From assembly GCF_000297115.1 (NCBI RefSeq), contig NZ_CAKP01000113.1:41982-105981 (forward strand): a stretch of DNA of 64,000 nt, in the 5' to 3' direction. The stretch is from Caloramator australicus RC3 (GTDB lineage: Bacteria; Bacillota; Clostridia; Clostridiales; Caloramatoraceae). A program made the translations under genes and the position numbers. Within the stretch, counting starts at the first letter, position 1; each line of letters begins with the position of its first letter. The notes beneath the pieces are model-generated. The model made no database searches. It worked only from the letters and a program-made list of their open reading frames with translations, and was not told the origin of the DNA. Shown here piece after piece: positions 1 through 6,479 of the stretch.

Positions 1-417
1 CGTAAACATTATCCTTGTAAGCTTAACTGTTAAATCAAACATTTCCCTGCTATTTAAGCTTCCAACAGCAACTAAAGGCACAAGAAACTTGGCAAATGTA
101 ATTCCTAAAATATTGAATATTATAATAAAAATAATTGCAACAGTAATAAACGTGTTTGCTGCCCTCCAGGCGTTATCATCATCTTCCTTGGCAATATATT
201 GAGTAAAAACTGGCATAAACCCTGAACTTAATGCCCCACCTACCAAAAGGTAAAACATAACATCAGGAATTGTAAAGGCTGCAAAAAACGCATCGGTGAC
301 ATAGCTTCTTCCATAAACCTTTGCAACAATCATTTCCCTTACAAACCCTAATATTCTGCTTAAAAAAAGCATGAGCATAACTATAGCCGTTGCCCTGCCT
401 ATATTCTTCTTCGACAT
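1..417 (-). CDS. murJ: MurJ/MviN-family lipid flippase, N-terminal part (runs off the left edge)
   Basis: The first 139 codons of a multi-pass membrane protein are visible, starting with MSKKNIGRATAIV and continuing past the window edge. The segments SRILGFVREMIVAKVYG and FFAAFTIPDVMFYLLVGGALSSG are typical of the first helices of the MurJ/MviN/Wzx family, which flips lipid-linked peptidoglycan or polysaccharide precursors across the membrane. The ATG is preceded by AAAGGAG at normal distance. It is the first of three such proteins in this window (others near 29 kb and 57 kb). Because the rest is cut off I cannot say whether this is the housekeeping MurJ or a polysaccharide flippase. Confidence 0.88.
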   Translation of the reverse strand, partial: MSKKNIGRATAIVMLMLFLSRILGFVREMIVAKVYGRSYVTDAFFAAFTIPDVMFYLLVGGALSSGFMPVFTQYIAKEDDDNAWRAANTFITVAIIFIIIFNILGITFAKFLVPLVAVGSLNSREMFDLTVKLTRIMFT

Positions 418-434
418 TCTTCTACTCCTTTCTA

Positions 435-449
435 AAGTGCCTGGCACTT
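435..449. repeat. GTGCCTGGCAC palindromic dispersed repeat, copy 1
   Basis: A perfect 15-bp odd palindrome (AAGTGCC-T-GGCACTT) just upstream of the murJ-like gene, followed by AAGATTTAAG. The same core recurs in intergenic DNA near 39.17, 39.30 and 42.39 kb, and the 42.39 kb copy shares the AAGATTTAAG tail. Confidence 0.7.
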
Positions 450-559
450 AAGATTTAAGTTTCTTTTTTCATGTAAATTAAACCCCTCAGTTATTTTACC
501 ACTTGAGATTGTTATATATCAAGGGATAGAATTAAGTTAGGAATAAAATAAAAACAAAA

Positions 560-583
560 AAGCAGAGAATAATTCTCTGCCAC
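560..583 (-). terminator. Intrinsic terminator after lplA
   Basis: An 8-bp stem (GCAGAGAA/TTCTCTGC) with a 3-nt loop is followed on the minus strand by six T residues, immediately after the lplA stop codon. Confidence 0.85.
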
Positions 584-1576
584 TTAAATATTTATGTTGC
601 TGAGCCAATCAATAATATTATTAATAAGTTCTTTCCCATCTGCGTCGATATCAATCTTTCTTAAACTTTCATTAATAGTATCAAAATTAAAATCTAAATC
701 TTTAATGGCTAAATTAATTTTTTCAATAACTTGAGTCTCTATAGCATCAGAATAAACGTATGACTTCACAATTTTACCCTTTTCAAGTTGCAAATTAAAT
801 TCTATCTCGCCCCATATAAACCTTTTTGAAAAACTTATATTAAAATCCGGTGTTTCTCCATAAATCCATTCCCAAGATGAATGTTTTTCATAAAATTTTT
901 CTATATTAAATGCAATAGGATCTACAATTTCAATATTATTACCATAAACATTTTTAAATTCTTCTATCAGCCTATTTATTATTGCTTCTACAGTTATTTC
1001 AGGTTTAATATCTTTCAAATTAACGACCCTAGCTTTTACTGAATCTATTCCCTTTGAAATGATTTTTTCTTTTGATACGTTTAGATATCTTATCATTCTT
1101 GATATATCAGTATTAACTAAAATTGTTCCATGGTGAAGTCCTACGTGCTCATCGACATAAAATGCGTTACCTGAAAATTTCCTTCCATTTGCAATAATAT
1201 CATTTCTTCCTGAAAGTTCTGCGTTAATACCTAGCTTTTTTATTGCATTTAATATTAGATTAAATTGTTTAGTTTGATCATATTGCTCTTTATCGACTAA
1301 AAAAGAAAAATTTACATTCCCAAGATCATGATAGACCGCTCCTCCTCCAGTAATACGTCTTGCAATTTTCCCACCATTCCTTTTTAGTGTAGTAATATTG
1401 CACTCTTTCCATGGATTTTGATTCTTCCCAATAATAACGGTTTTGTCATTTTGCCATATATATAAAAAAATTTCTCCTTTATTTATTGAGTTCAAAATAG
1501 CTTCTTCAAGAGCTAAGTTGAACCATGGATCATATATCTTTGAAAATACGATTTTAGGTTTAATATTTCTATGCAA
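584..1576 (-). CDS. lplA: Lipoate-protein ligase A
   Basis: A 330-aa enzyme that activates free lipoate with ATP and attaches it to a lysine of lipoyl domains. The family motif RRITGGGAVYHD (lipoate-binding loop) is present, with SGRNDIIANGRKFSGNAF and HHGTILVNTD further on, and a C-terminal accessory domain as in long-form LplA. The chosen start is a TTG (MHRNIKP) because GAGAAGGGAG lies 8 nt upstream; an in-frame TTG seven codons earlier lacks such a site. The start overlaps the lpd stop by 8 bp, which implies translational coupling. The only obvious substrate in the window is the lipoyl domain fused to the upstream Lpd. No E1 or E2 subunit of a 2-oxoacid dehydrogenase is nearby. Confidence 0.9.
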   Translation of the reverse strand: MHRNIKPKIVFSKIYDPWFNLALEEAILNSINKGEIFLYIWQNDKTVIIGKNQNPWKECNITTLKRNGGKIARRITGGGAVYHDLGNVNFSFLVDKEQYDQTKQFNLILNAIKKLGINAELSGRNDIIANGRKFSGNAFYVDEHVGLHHGTILVNTDISRMIRYLNVSKEKIISKGIDSVKARVVNLKDIKPEITVEAIINRLIEEFKNVYGNNIEIVDPIAFNIEKFYEKHSSWEWIYGETPDFNISFSKRFIWGEIEFNLQLEKGKIVKSYVYSDAIETQVIEKINLAIKDLDFNFDTINESLRKIDIDADGKELINNIIDWLSNINI

Positions 1577-3299
1577 AGTGAATTGCTCCCTTCTCAAGTC
1601 CTAATGCAGCCTCATGTATTATTTCAGAAGTTGTAGGGTGTGCATATATAGTTTCAATAATGTCTTCTGGACAAAGATTCTTTTTTATCGCCAATGTTAT
1701 GTTTGCAATAAGATCTGTAGCATGTATTCCTATTATAGTAGCTCCTATAATTTTCTTATTATGTATATCCTCTATAAGCTTTATAAAACCTCTGTTATCT
1801 CCATAGGTTAACGCTTTGCCATTTGAAGCAAAAGGAATTTTAGAAACTTTTATTTCAATGCCCTTACTTATAGCTTCCCTCTCATTTATCCCAACTGTTG
1901 CAATTTCCGGCTCTGTGAATATTGCTGATGGAACATTTGCATAATCCATTTCTTTTTCTTTGCCAAGTATATTATCAACCGCAACAATCCCTTGATGAGA
2001 AGCGACATGAGCCAGTAAGATTCTATCTGTCACATCACCTATAGCATATATATTAGATATGTTAGTTTGCATTTTTGAATTTACCTTTATTCCCCTTTTG
2101 TTATCATTCAATTCAATACCTAATTTTTCAATTCCTAGTTCATCGATATAAGGTTTTCTTCCGACAGCTAAAAGTATCTTATCTCCCCTTAGATATTTTC
2201 TTTCACCCTTCTGTAGAAAGCCTACTATTAATTCATTATCCTCAGTTTTATATACCTCTTCCACCTTCGATCCAGTATAAATTTTTATACCTTTTTCAAT
2301 AGCATTTCTACTAATTTCTGCAATAACATCATCATCAAGATTTGCAAGACAATTATCAAAATATTCAATTATAGAAACATCAACACCAAAATTTGCAAAT
2401 ATAAATGCGAACTCCATTCCTATAACTCCGCCACCGATTATTATCATTTTTTTAGAAAGGTCTTTTATCTCTAAAGCTTCATCACTAGTAATTATGTTGT
2501 TATTGTTAATTTCATTAATACCTTCTATTTGTGGAATATATGGTTTTGAACCCGTAGCTATTATTATATTTTGTGCTTTTACTATGTATTCTCTGGAATT
2601 CCCTTTTACATGAATAGTTTCTTTATCAACAAAGCTTCCTAACCCCTCTAAAACCGTTACATTATTCTTCTTCATTAGATATTTAATCCCAGAATTAAGT
2701 TCATTTACAACTTTATTTTTTCGTTCTATAACCTTTTTAATATCAACACTTGGATTTTGTAGTAAACAACCAAATTTATCTGCATTTTTTATAATTTTAT
2801 ACACTTCAGCTGAACGAACCAAAGCTTTAGTTGGAATACACCCTCTGTTTAAACAAGTTCCTCCAAGTTTATCCTTTTCAATTAAGACTACATTCTTACC
2901 ATTTTGTGCTGCATAAATTGCAGCAACATAACCACCTGGTCCTCCTCCGATTATTGCTATATCGCATTTTAATTCTTCCTCTTTTGGTTTTAGTATAGTT
3001 GCAAAATAATCAAAAGCAAAATTTTCTTCCGATTTAGTCTTTATTTCTTTTGTGTCTTTATTAGAATAATCTTCTTTAATAATTGCAATAACTGAATCCT
3101 TAGTAATTATATCGCCTTCATTTACATAAATCGATTCTATAATACCTTTTACTCCTGGTATTATGGGAATAGCTGCTTTATTTCCTTCAACTTCTATTAA
3201 AACATCTCCTGTTTCAATACTATCCCCAACTTTTTTATAAATTTTAACAACCTGTGCCTCATTTTCATGTCCTAAATACCTTTCAAGTGTTACCTTCAT
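1569..3299 (-). CDS. lpdA: Dihydrolipoamide dehydrogenase with N-terminal lipoyl domain
   Basis: A 576-aa flavoprotein that oxidises dihydrolipoyl groups with NAD+. Residues 1-75 form a lipoyl/biotinyl domain; the lipoyl lysine is probably K41 in EVEGNKAAIP. The FAD/NAD part starts near residue 110 (CDIAIIGGGPGGYVAA) and holds the redox-active disulfide motif GGTCLNRGCIPTK, a second Rossmann motif IIIGGGVIGMEFA and the C-terminal YAHPTTSEIIHEAA with the catalytic His-Glu pair. Translation is assigned to MKVTLERYLG because GGGGGA lies just upstream and a terminator hairpin occupies the DNA before it. It is followed by lplA with overlap and preceded by an AhpD-like gene. Its substrate could be its own lipoyl domain, which would let it feed electrons to the AhpD-like protein (inference). 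Confidence 0.92.
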   Translation of the reverse strand: MKVTLERYLGHENEAQVVKIYKKVGDSIETGDVLIEVEGNKAAIPIIPGVKGIIESIYVNEGDIITKDSVIAIIKEDYSNKDTKEIKTKSEENFAFDYFATILKPKEEELKCDIAIIGGGPGGYVAAIYAAQNGKNVVLIEKDKLGGTCLNRGCIPTKALVRSAEVYKIIKNADKFGCLLQNPSVDIKKVIERKNKVVNELNSGIKYLMKKNNVTVLEGLGSFVDKETIHVKGNSREYIVKAQNIIIATGSKPYIPQIEGINEINNNNIITSDEALEIKDLSKKMIIIGGGVIGMEFAFIFANFGVDVSIIEYFDNCLANLDDDVIAEISRNAIEKGIKIYTGSKVEEVYKTEDNELIVGFLQKGERKYLRGDKILLAVGRKPYIDELGIEKLGIELNDNKRGIKVNSKMQTNISNIYAIGDVTDRILLAHVASHQGIVAVDNILGKEKEMDYANVPSAIFTEPEIATVGINEREAISKGIEIKVSKIPFASNGKALTYGDNRGFIKLIEDIHNKKIIGATIIGIHATDLIANITLAIKKNLCPEDIIETIYAHPTTSEIIHEAALGLEKGAIHFA

Positions 3300-3315
3300 A
3301 TAAATTCCCCCATAC

Positions 3316-3339
3316 AAAAAGGCAGCAATGCTGCCTTTT
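3316..3339 (-). terminator. Hairpin between the AhpD-like gene and lpd
   Basis: GGCAGC/GCTGCC stem with a short loop and a run of T residues on the minus strand, right after the AhpD-like stop codon. Because lpd follows only 17 nt later with no obvious promoter, it probably acts as a partial terminator that lowers lpd-lplA expression relative to the first gene. Confidence 0.75.
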
Positions 3340-3342
3340 AAA

Positions 3343-3699
3343 TTACTTATTAAAATCCTTCCTAAACTCTTCAATTGAATCCTTAACAAGCGTTACTGTA
3401 TAGGCCATTGAAGGTCCTCCACCAAATGCTACGGCCACCATTGCAGCTTCCATAATTTCTTCAGGAGTAGCTCCAGCTTCAAGAGCTTTATAAACATGGA
3501 ACACAATACAGTATTCACATCTATTGTATGCAGCAATACCAACACTAATTAATTCCTTTGTCTTAACATCAACAGCATTTGGTTTATATGCTGCACCAAG
3601 AAGATTCATAAAAGCTCCTACTTGCTCTCCATTAGACTTTGAAACAACTTGAAGTCCACCCATAAACTCATTTAACATTTCCCTTGGATTTTTTCCCAT
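3343..3699 (-). CDS. AhpD-like carboxymuconolactone decarboxylase family protein
   Basis: A 118-aa single-domain protein. It has the CxxC-x3-H signature (CEYCIVFHVYKALEAGA) of the AhpD/CMD alkylhydroperoxidase family, in which the two cysteines and the histidine form a thiol redox centre. In Mycobacterium AhpD is reduced by a lipoyl domain that is in turn reduced by Lpd; the lpd-lplA genes directly downstream make the same chain plausible here. GGAGGGGT lies upstream of the ATG. The promoter and a 31-bp palindrome sit immediately upstream, and the MarR gene lies just before that on the same strand. The actual substrate is not known. Confidence 0.85.
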   Translation of the reverse strand: MGKNPREMLNEFMGGLQVVSKSNGEQVGAFMNLLGAAYKPNAVDVKTKELISVGIAAYNRCEYCIVFHVYKALEAGATPEEIMEAAMVAVAFGGGPSMAYTVTLVKDSIEEFRKDFNK

Positions 3700-3716
3700 T
3701 GTTACCCCTCCTAATT

Positions 3717-3747
3717 ACTTGCTATTCTAATTATTAGTATAGCAAGT
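3717..3747. promoter_or_regulatory. 31-bp near-perfect palindrome, probable MarR operator
   Basis: The two 15-nt arms (ACTTGCTATTCTAAT and ATTAGTATAGCAAGT) are complementary except at one position and flank a single central base. The palindrome covers the -10 box of the AhpD-like gene promoter and ends just before its ribosome-binding site. A dimeric regulator bound here would block the promoter; the MarR gene just upstream is the natural candidate (inference). Confidence 0.8.
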
Positions 3748-3764
3748 ATTATGCAAAAAATCAA
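3736..3764 (-). promoter_or_regulatory. Sigma-A type promoter of the AhpD-like/lpd/lplA genes
   Basis: TTGATT (3759-3764) and TATACT (3736-3741) are separated by exactly 17 bp on the minus strand. The -10 lies inside the palindromic operator. Confidence 0.7.
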
Positions 3765-3803
3765 TAAAAAATTTGATTATTTTTTGACAAACATATTACA
3801 TAT

Positions 3804-4231
3804 TCATACATTCTCTAAATTTTCCATAAATTTATCTAAAACCTTTTTGAATATTTCTATCTCTTCATCGCTAATTCCCCTTGAAGCTAATTGGCTCATT
3901 TTTTCACCTTCAGGTAAAAGTTCTTCTATCCTTTTTTCCCTTTTTCAGTAAGTTCAATATAAGTAATCCTTCTATCATTGCTATCTTTAAATCTCACTAT
4001 AAATCCATCTTTCTCCATTCTATCTACAAGCCGAACTGTTGTAGACTCCTTTATATTCATTTTGTCTGATAATTCTTTTTGACTCATCCTACCATCCCTT
4101 AATAAAAAATACATAGCAGTCCATTGAACTCGTGTAACTCCAAAAGGTAATAATCTTTCATTGAAGGTATCAGCTAGCTTTTTAGCAACCTTATTAGTTG
4201 AAAAGCATACACAAGTATCTAAATCAAACAT
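3804..4231 (-). CDS. MarR-family transcriptional regulator (frame broken in an A run)
   Basis: A winged-helix regulator of about 142 aa if one frame break is repaired. The first 101 aa are open: MFDLDTCVCFS, then MSQKELSDKMNIKESTTVRLVDRMEKDG (recognition helix region) and DRRITYIELTEKGKK (wing). The frame then closes at a run of six T (plus strand, 3932-3937); adding one base restores the normal MarR dimerisation tail ending FMENLENV. Start chosen at the second ATG, 7 nt after AAGGAGG. Two cysteines lie at residues 7 and 9, in the same N-terminal helix where OhrR-type peroxide sensors keep their reactive cysteine, so redox sensing is possible but not shown. It probably represses the neighbouring promoter. 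Confidence 0.8.
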
Positions 4232-4287
4232 TAGCATGCCTCCTTAGCAAACATTATTAACAATAACTTTCTATTATGAAATTATAT

Positions 4288-4316
4288 TAGACTTAAAATA
4301 AAAATTCCATTATATT
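4288..4316 (+). promoter_or_regulatory. Possible promoter of the alanyl-tRNA editing gene
   Basis: TAGACT and TATATT with a 17-bp spacer, about 55 bp before the start codon. The region is extremely AT-rich, so chance matches are easy. Confidence 0.4.
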
Positions 4317-4370
4317 ATATTATAATAATTATTAGTAATAATTCTATAATAATATAAAGGAGATGTTCAT

Positions 4371-5525
4371 ATGAGGCTCTATTACCAAAATCCCTACATG
4401 TCCGAATGGGAGGCAAAAATAATACATCAAATAGAAAAGGACGGCCTTTATTTAATTGAGCTATCAGAAACCGCCTTTTATCCTGAGGGTGGAGGACAGC
4501 CAAGAGATTTTGGCTGGATTGATGGCATTGAAGTTGTAGATTTAGTAGAAGAGGATAAAAAAATATATCATGTAGTAAAAGAAAAAATAAACAAAGACAT
4601 CGTAACTTGCAAAATAGATTTTGAAAGAAGATTTGACCACATGCAGAACCACACTGGGCAGCACCTTTTGTCGGCAGTCTTTCTAGAAATGTATAATGCT
4701 CCAACTAACAGCTTTCACCTTGGTGATGACTATTTGACCATCGACATAGGCCTTGAAAACATAAATGAAGAAATAGTTTTAAATGTTGAAAACAGGGTTA
4801 ATGAGCTTATATTTAAAAATATCCCAGTAAAATCCTACATAGTTAATCTAGATGAAGCAAGAAAACTCCCATTAAGAAAACTACCACCAACAGACGTTGA
4901 CATAAGGATAGTAGAAATAGAAGGAATTGATTATTCCCCCTGCTGTGGCACCCATGTAAAGAGCCTTGGGGAAATAGGAATGCTAAAAATACTTAAAACA
5001 GAAAAATACAAAAACATGACAAGGATATATTTTAAATGCGGAAAAAGGCTATTAAAGGATTTTCAAGAAAAGAATATTATTATAAATAGCCTTATTAAGA
5101 ACCTTTCTGTTCCTCAATCAGAGATTTTATTAAAATTTGACTCCCTCCAAAGCGAAATAAAAAACCTTACAAGGCAGCTAAATTCCTTAAAAGAATTAAA
5201 CGCAGAATACATAGCAAAGGAGCTTTTAAATGAATCTAAAGAAAATAAAATAGTAAAAATATTTGAAGATAAATCCTTTGAAGAGGTTCAAACAATTGCA
5301 AGCAAAATAACATCTCTAAAGGATAACTTAGTTATCCTTGCATCTTTAAAAGATAAAAAGGTTGTCCTTGCCCACAACGGTAGCCTCGACATAAACTGCG
5401 GCAAAATATTCAAAGAAGAACTTCCAAAGTTTAATGGTCGAGGCGGTGGAAGCCCAAAATTTGCTCAGGGAAGTTTTGAAAGGATAAACGATCTTAATGA
5501 TTTTATCGCATTTTTAGGCAGATAA
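4371..5525 (+). CDS. Alanyl-tRNA editing protein (AlaX-L type with DHHA1 domain)
   Basis: A 384-aa free-standing editing enzyme that hydrolyses mischarged Ser- or Gly-tRNA(Ala). Residues 1-230 match the editing domain of alanyl-tRNA synthetase: zinc ligands in HTGQHLLSAVF and in CCGTHVKSLGEIG. A coiled-coil linker follows (about 240-290), and the C-terminus is a DHHA1 domain with FNGRGGGSPKFAQGS. There is no synthetase catalytic domain. AAAGGAG is 7 nt upstream of the ATG. It is one of the very few plus-strand genes here, is monocistronic, and is closed by a strong terminator. Confidence 0.9.
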   Translation: MRLYYQNPYMSEWEAKIIHQIEKDGLYLIELSETAFYPEGGGQPRDFGWIDGIEVVDLVEEDKKIYHVVKEKINKDIVTCKIDFERRFDHMQNHTGQHLLSAVFLEMYNAPTNSFHLGDDYLTIDIGLENINEEIVLNVENRVNELIFKNIPVKSYIVNLDEARKLPLRKLPPTDVDIRIVEIEGIDYSPCCGTHVKSLGEIGMLKILKTEKYKNMTRIYFKCGKRLLKDFQEKNIIINSLIKNLSVPQSEILLKFDSLQSEIKNLTRQLNSLKELNAEYIAKELLNESKENKIVKIFEDKSFEEVQTIASKITSLKDNLVILASLKDKKVVLAHNGSLDINCGKIFKEELPKFNGRGGGSPKFAQGSFERINDLNDFIAFLGR

Positions 5526-5530
5526 TTTAA

Positions 5531-5555
5531 GAGAATCCCTACCTCGGGGATTCTC
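5531..5555. terminator. Terminator, probably bidirectional
   Basis: GAGAATCCC/GGGATTCTC stem directly after the AlaX stop. It lies between convergent genes and may serve both. Confidence 0.8.
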
Positions 5556-5750
5556 TTATATTTTCCACACCTCATCATCAATGTCGTTATCCCAAAAATC
5601 TATACTTGATTCGCTTGATTTTATAAGGTCATTGAATATCTTTTTATCATGCTTCATCTTTAAAAAAGTTATAAAATCTATAATTTCCATAACATCATCA
5701 TCAGGTATATCTTTAATTAAATCAAATAGAAGTTTTTTAGCTGTATTCAT
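5556..5750 (-). CDS. Small acidic protein, antitoxin-like
   Basis: A 64-aa protein, MNTAKKLLFDLIKDIPDDDV then IIDFITFLKMKHD and an acidic C-terminus. The helical DIPDDDVMEIIDFITFLK pattern resembles small DUF2281/antitoxin-type proteins, but I see no toxin next to it. AAGGTGAT precedes the second in-frame ATG, which is taken as the start. It may be the surviving half of a toxin-antitoxin pair; a 69-bp sequence shared with the transposase upstream region at 63.7 kb begins 28 bp upstream of its start. Confidence 0.55.
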   Translation of the reverse strand: MNTAKKLLFDLIKDIPDDDVMEIIDFITFLKMKHDKKIFNDLIKSSESSIDFWDNDIDDEVWKI

Positions 5751-5777
5751 AACATCACCTTCCAAACCATATGCTTA

Positions 5778-5846
5778 TAGCCTAGAGCATAATTTAAAGA
5801 CCTTGAAACTACTAGCCCGTTAGGACTAAATTTTTTTTATCACTCA
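5778..5846. repeat. 69-bp sequence shared with the DNA upstream of the transposase at 63.7 kb
   Basis: From TAGCCTAGAGCATAATTT to TTTATCACTCA this matches 63685-63752 with only a few substitutions and single-base gaps, including an internal imperfect hairpin around TAGCC...GGCTA. There is no transposase here, so it looks like a solo insertion-sequence end or a mobile non-coding element. Confidence 0.7.
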
Positions 5847-5860
5847 ATTTTATAAATAAA

Positions 5861-5891
5861 AAAACATACTACTATTTTAGCAGTATGTTTT
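5861..5891 (-). terminator. Terminator after the zinc-ribbon/XRE gene
   Basis: Long stem AAAACATACT(A/G)CT..., with flanking T residues on the minus strand, six bp after the stop codon. Confidence 0.8.
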
Positions 5892-5897
5892 CATGTA

Positions 5898-6347
5898 TTA
5901 ATTCTCTAATTTCTTTACTATCACCATGTCGGATGTCAATTCATCCTTTTTCACTAACTGAAATAATTCGCCTACTTCACAATTTAGTGCTTTTGCTAAT
6001 TTTAACGCATTTACAATAGTCAAATTCTCTCCCATAGTTTCTATTTGATACATTCTTTGTGAGGATACTCCTAAACGTTGTGCTAATTCTTTTAATTTTA
6101 TCCCTCTATTTTTCCTTATTTCTTTTACTCTAGATATTACTACATAATTTGAGAATTCTTCTCTTATTATAGCATTATAATCAATTTTTGAATACTTCAA
6201 ATATGATAATATTTCTTCAAATCTGTCATCAGGCATATATCTATATCCGCATTTTTCGCATGTATATACTTCAATTAACTTTTTGTTTTCTTTTAAATAA
6301 ATTTTTTCTTTTTTTATATTGCTATTACACTTTGGACATAAATCCAT
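5898..6347 (-). CDS. Zinc-ribbon plus XRE helix-turn-helix regulator
   Basis: A 149-aa protein. The N-terminus has two Cys pairs (CPKC at about residue 4 and CEKC near 34), a zinc ribbon as in MqsA/YgiT-like antitoxins. Residues about 75-130 form an XRE/Cro-type DNA-binding domain (LKELAQRLGVSSQRMYQIE). AGGAGG lies 6 nt before the ATG. No toxin partner is adjacent, so it may be a solitary regulator or an orphan antitoxin. Confidence 0.75.
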   Translation of the reverse strand: MDLCPKCNSNIKKEKIYLKENKKLIEVYTCEKCGYRYMPDDRFEEILSYLKYSKIDYNAIIREEFSNYVVISRVKEIRKNRGIKLKELAQRLGVSSQRMYQIETMGENLTIVNALKLAKALNCEVGELFQLVKKDELTSDMVIVKKLEN

Positions 6348-6448
6348 GCATATCCTCCTTTTTTATTTATTGATTTATTATTTTTATATTATTATAAATT
6401 TAATATTTTTTCAAGCCATTTATAATTTTCTTTTGTTTTCATAAATAT

Positions 6449-6470
6449 AAGGGGATTGAACAATCCCCTT
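6449..6470 (-). terminator. Hairpin after the large surface protein
   Basis: AAGGGGATT/AATCCCCTT stem, perfectly paired, about 10 bp after the stop codon. There is no strong T run, so termination may be partial. Confidence 0.6.
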
Positions 6471-6479
6471 GTATTTATG

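Noticed and set aside
584..3299. Part of a pyruvate dehydrogenase or glycine cleavage operon
   Set aside because: No E1, E2 or gcv genes are within reach; the neighbours are an AhpD-like and a MarR gene instead.
4315..4704. A 129-codon open frame on the minus strand over the start of the AlaX gene
   Set aside because: Fully covered by the well-supported AlaX frame on the other strand, has no ribosome site and a low-complexity hydrophobic product.
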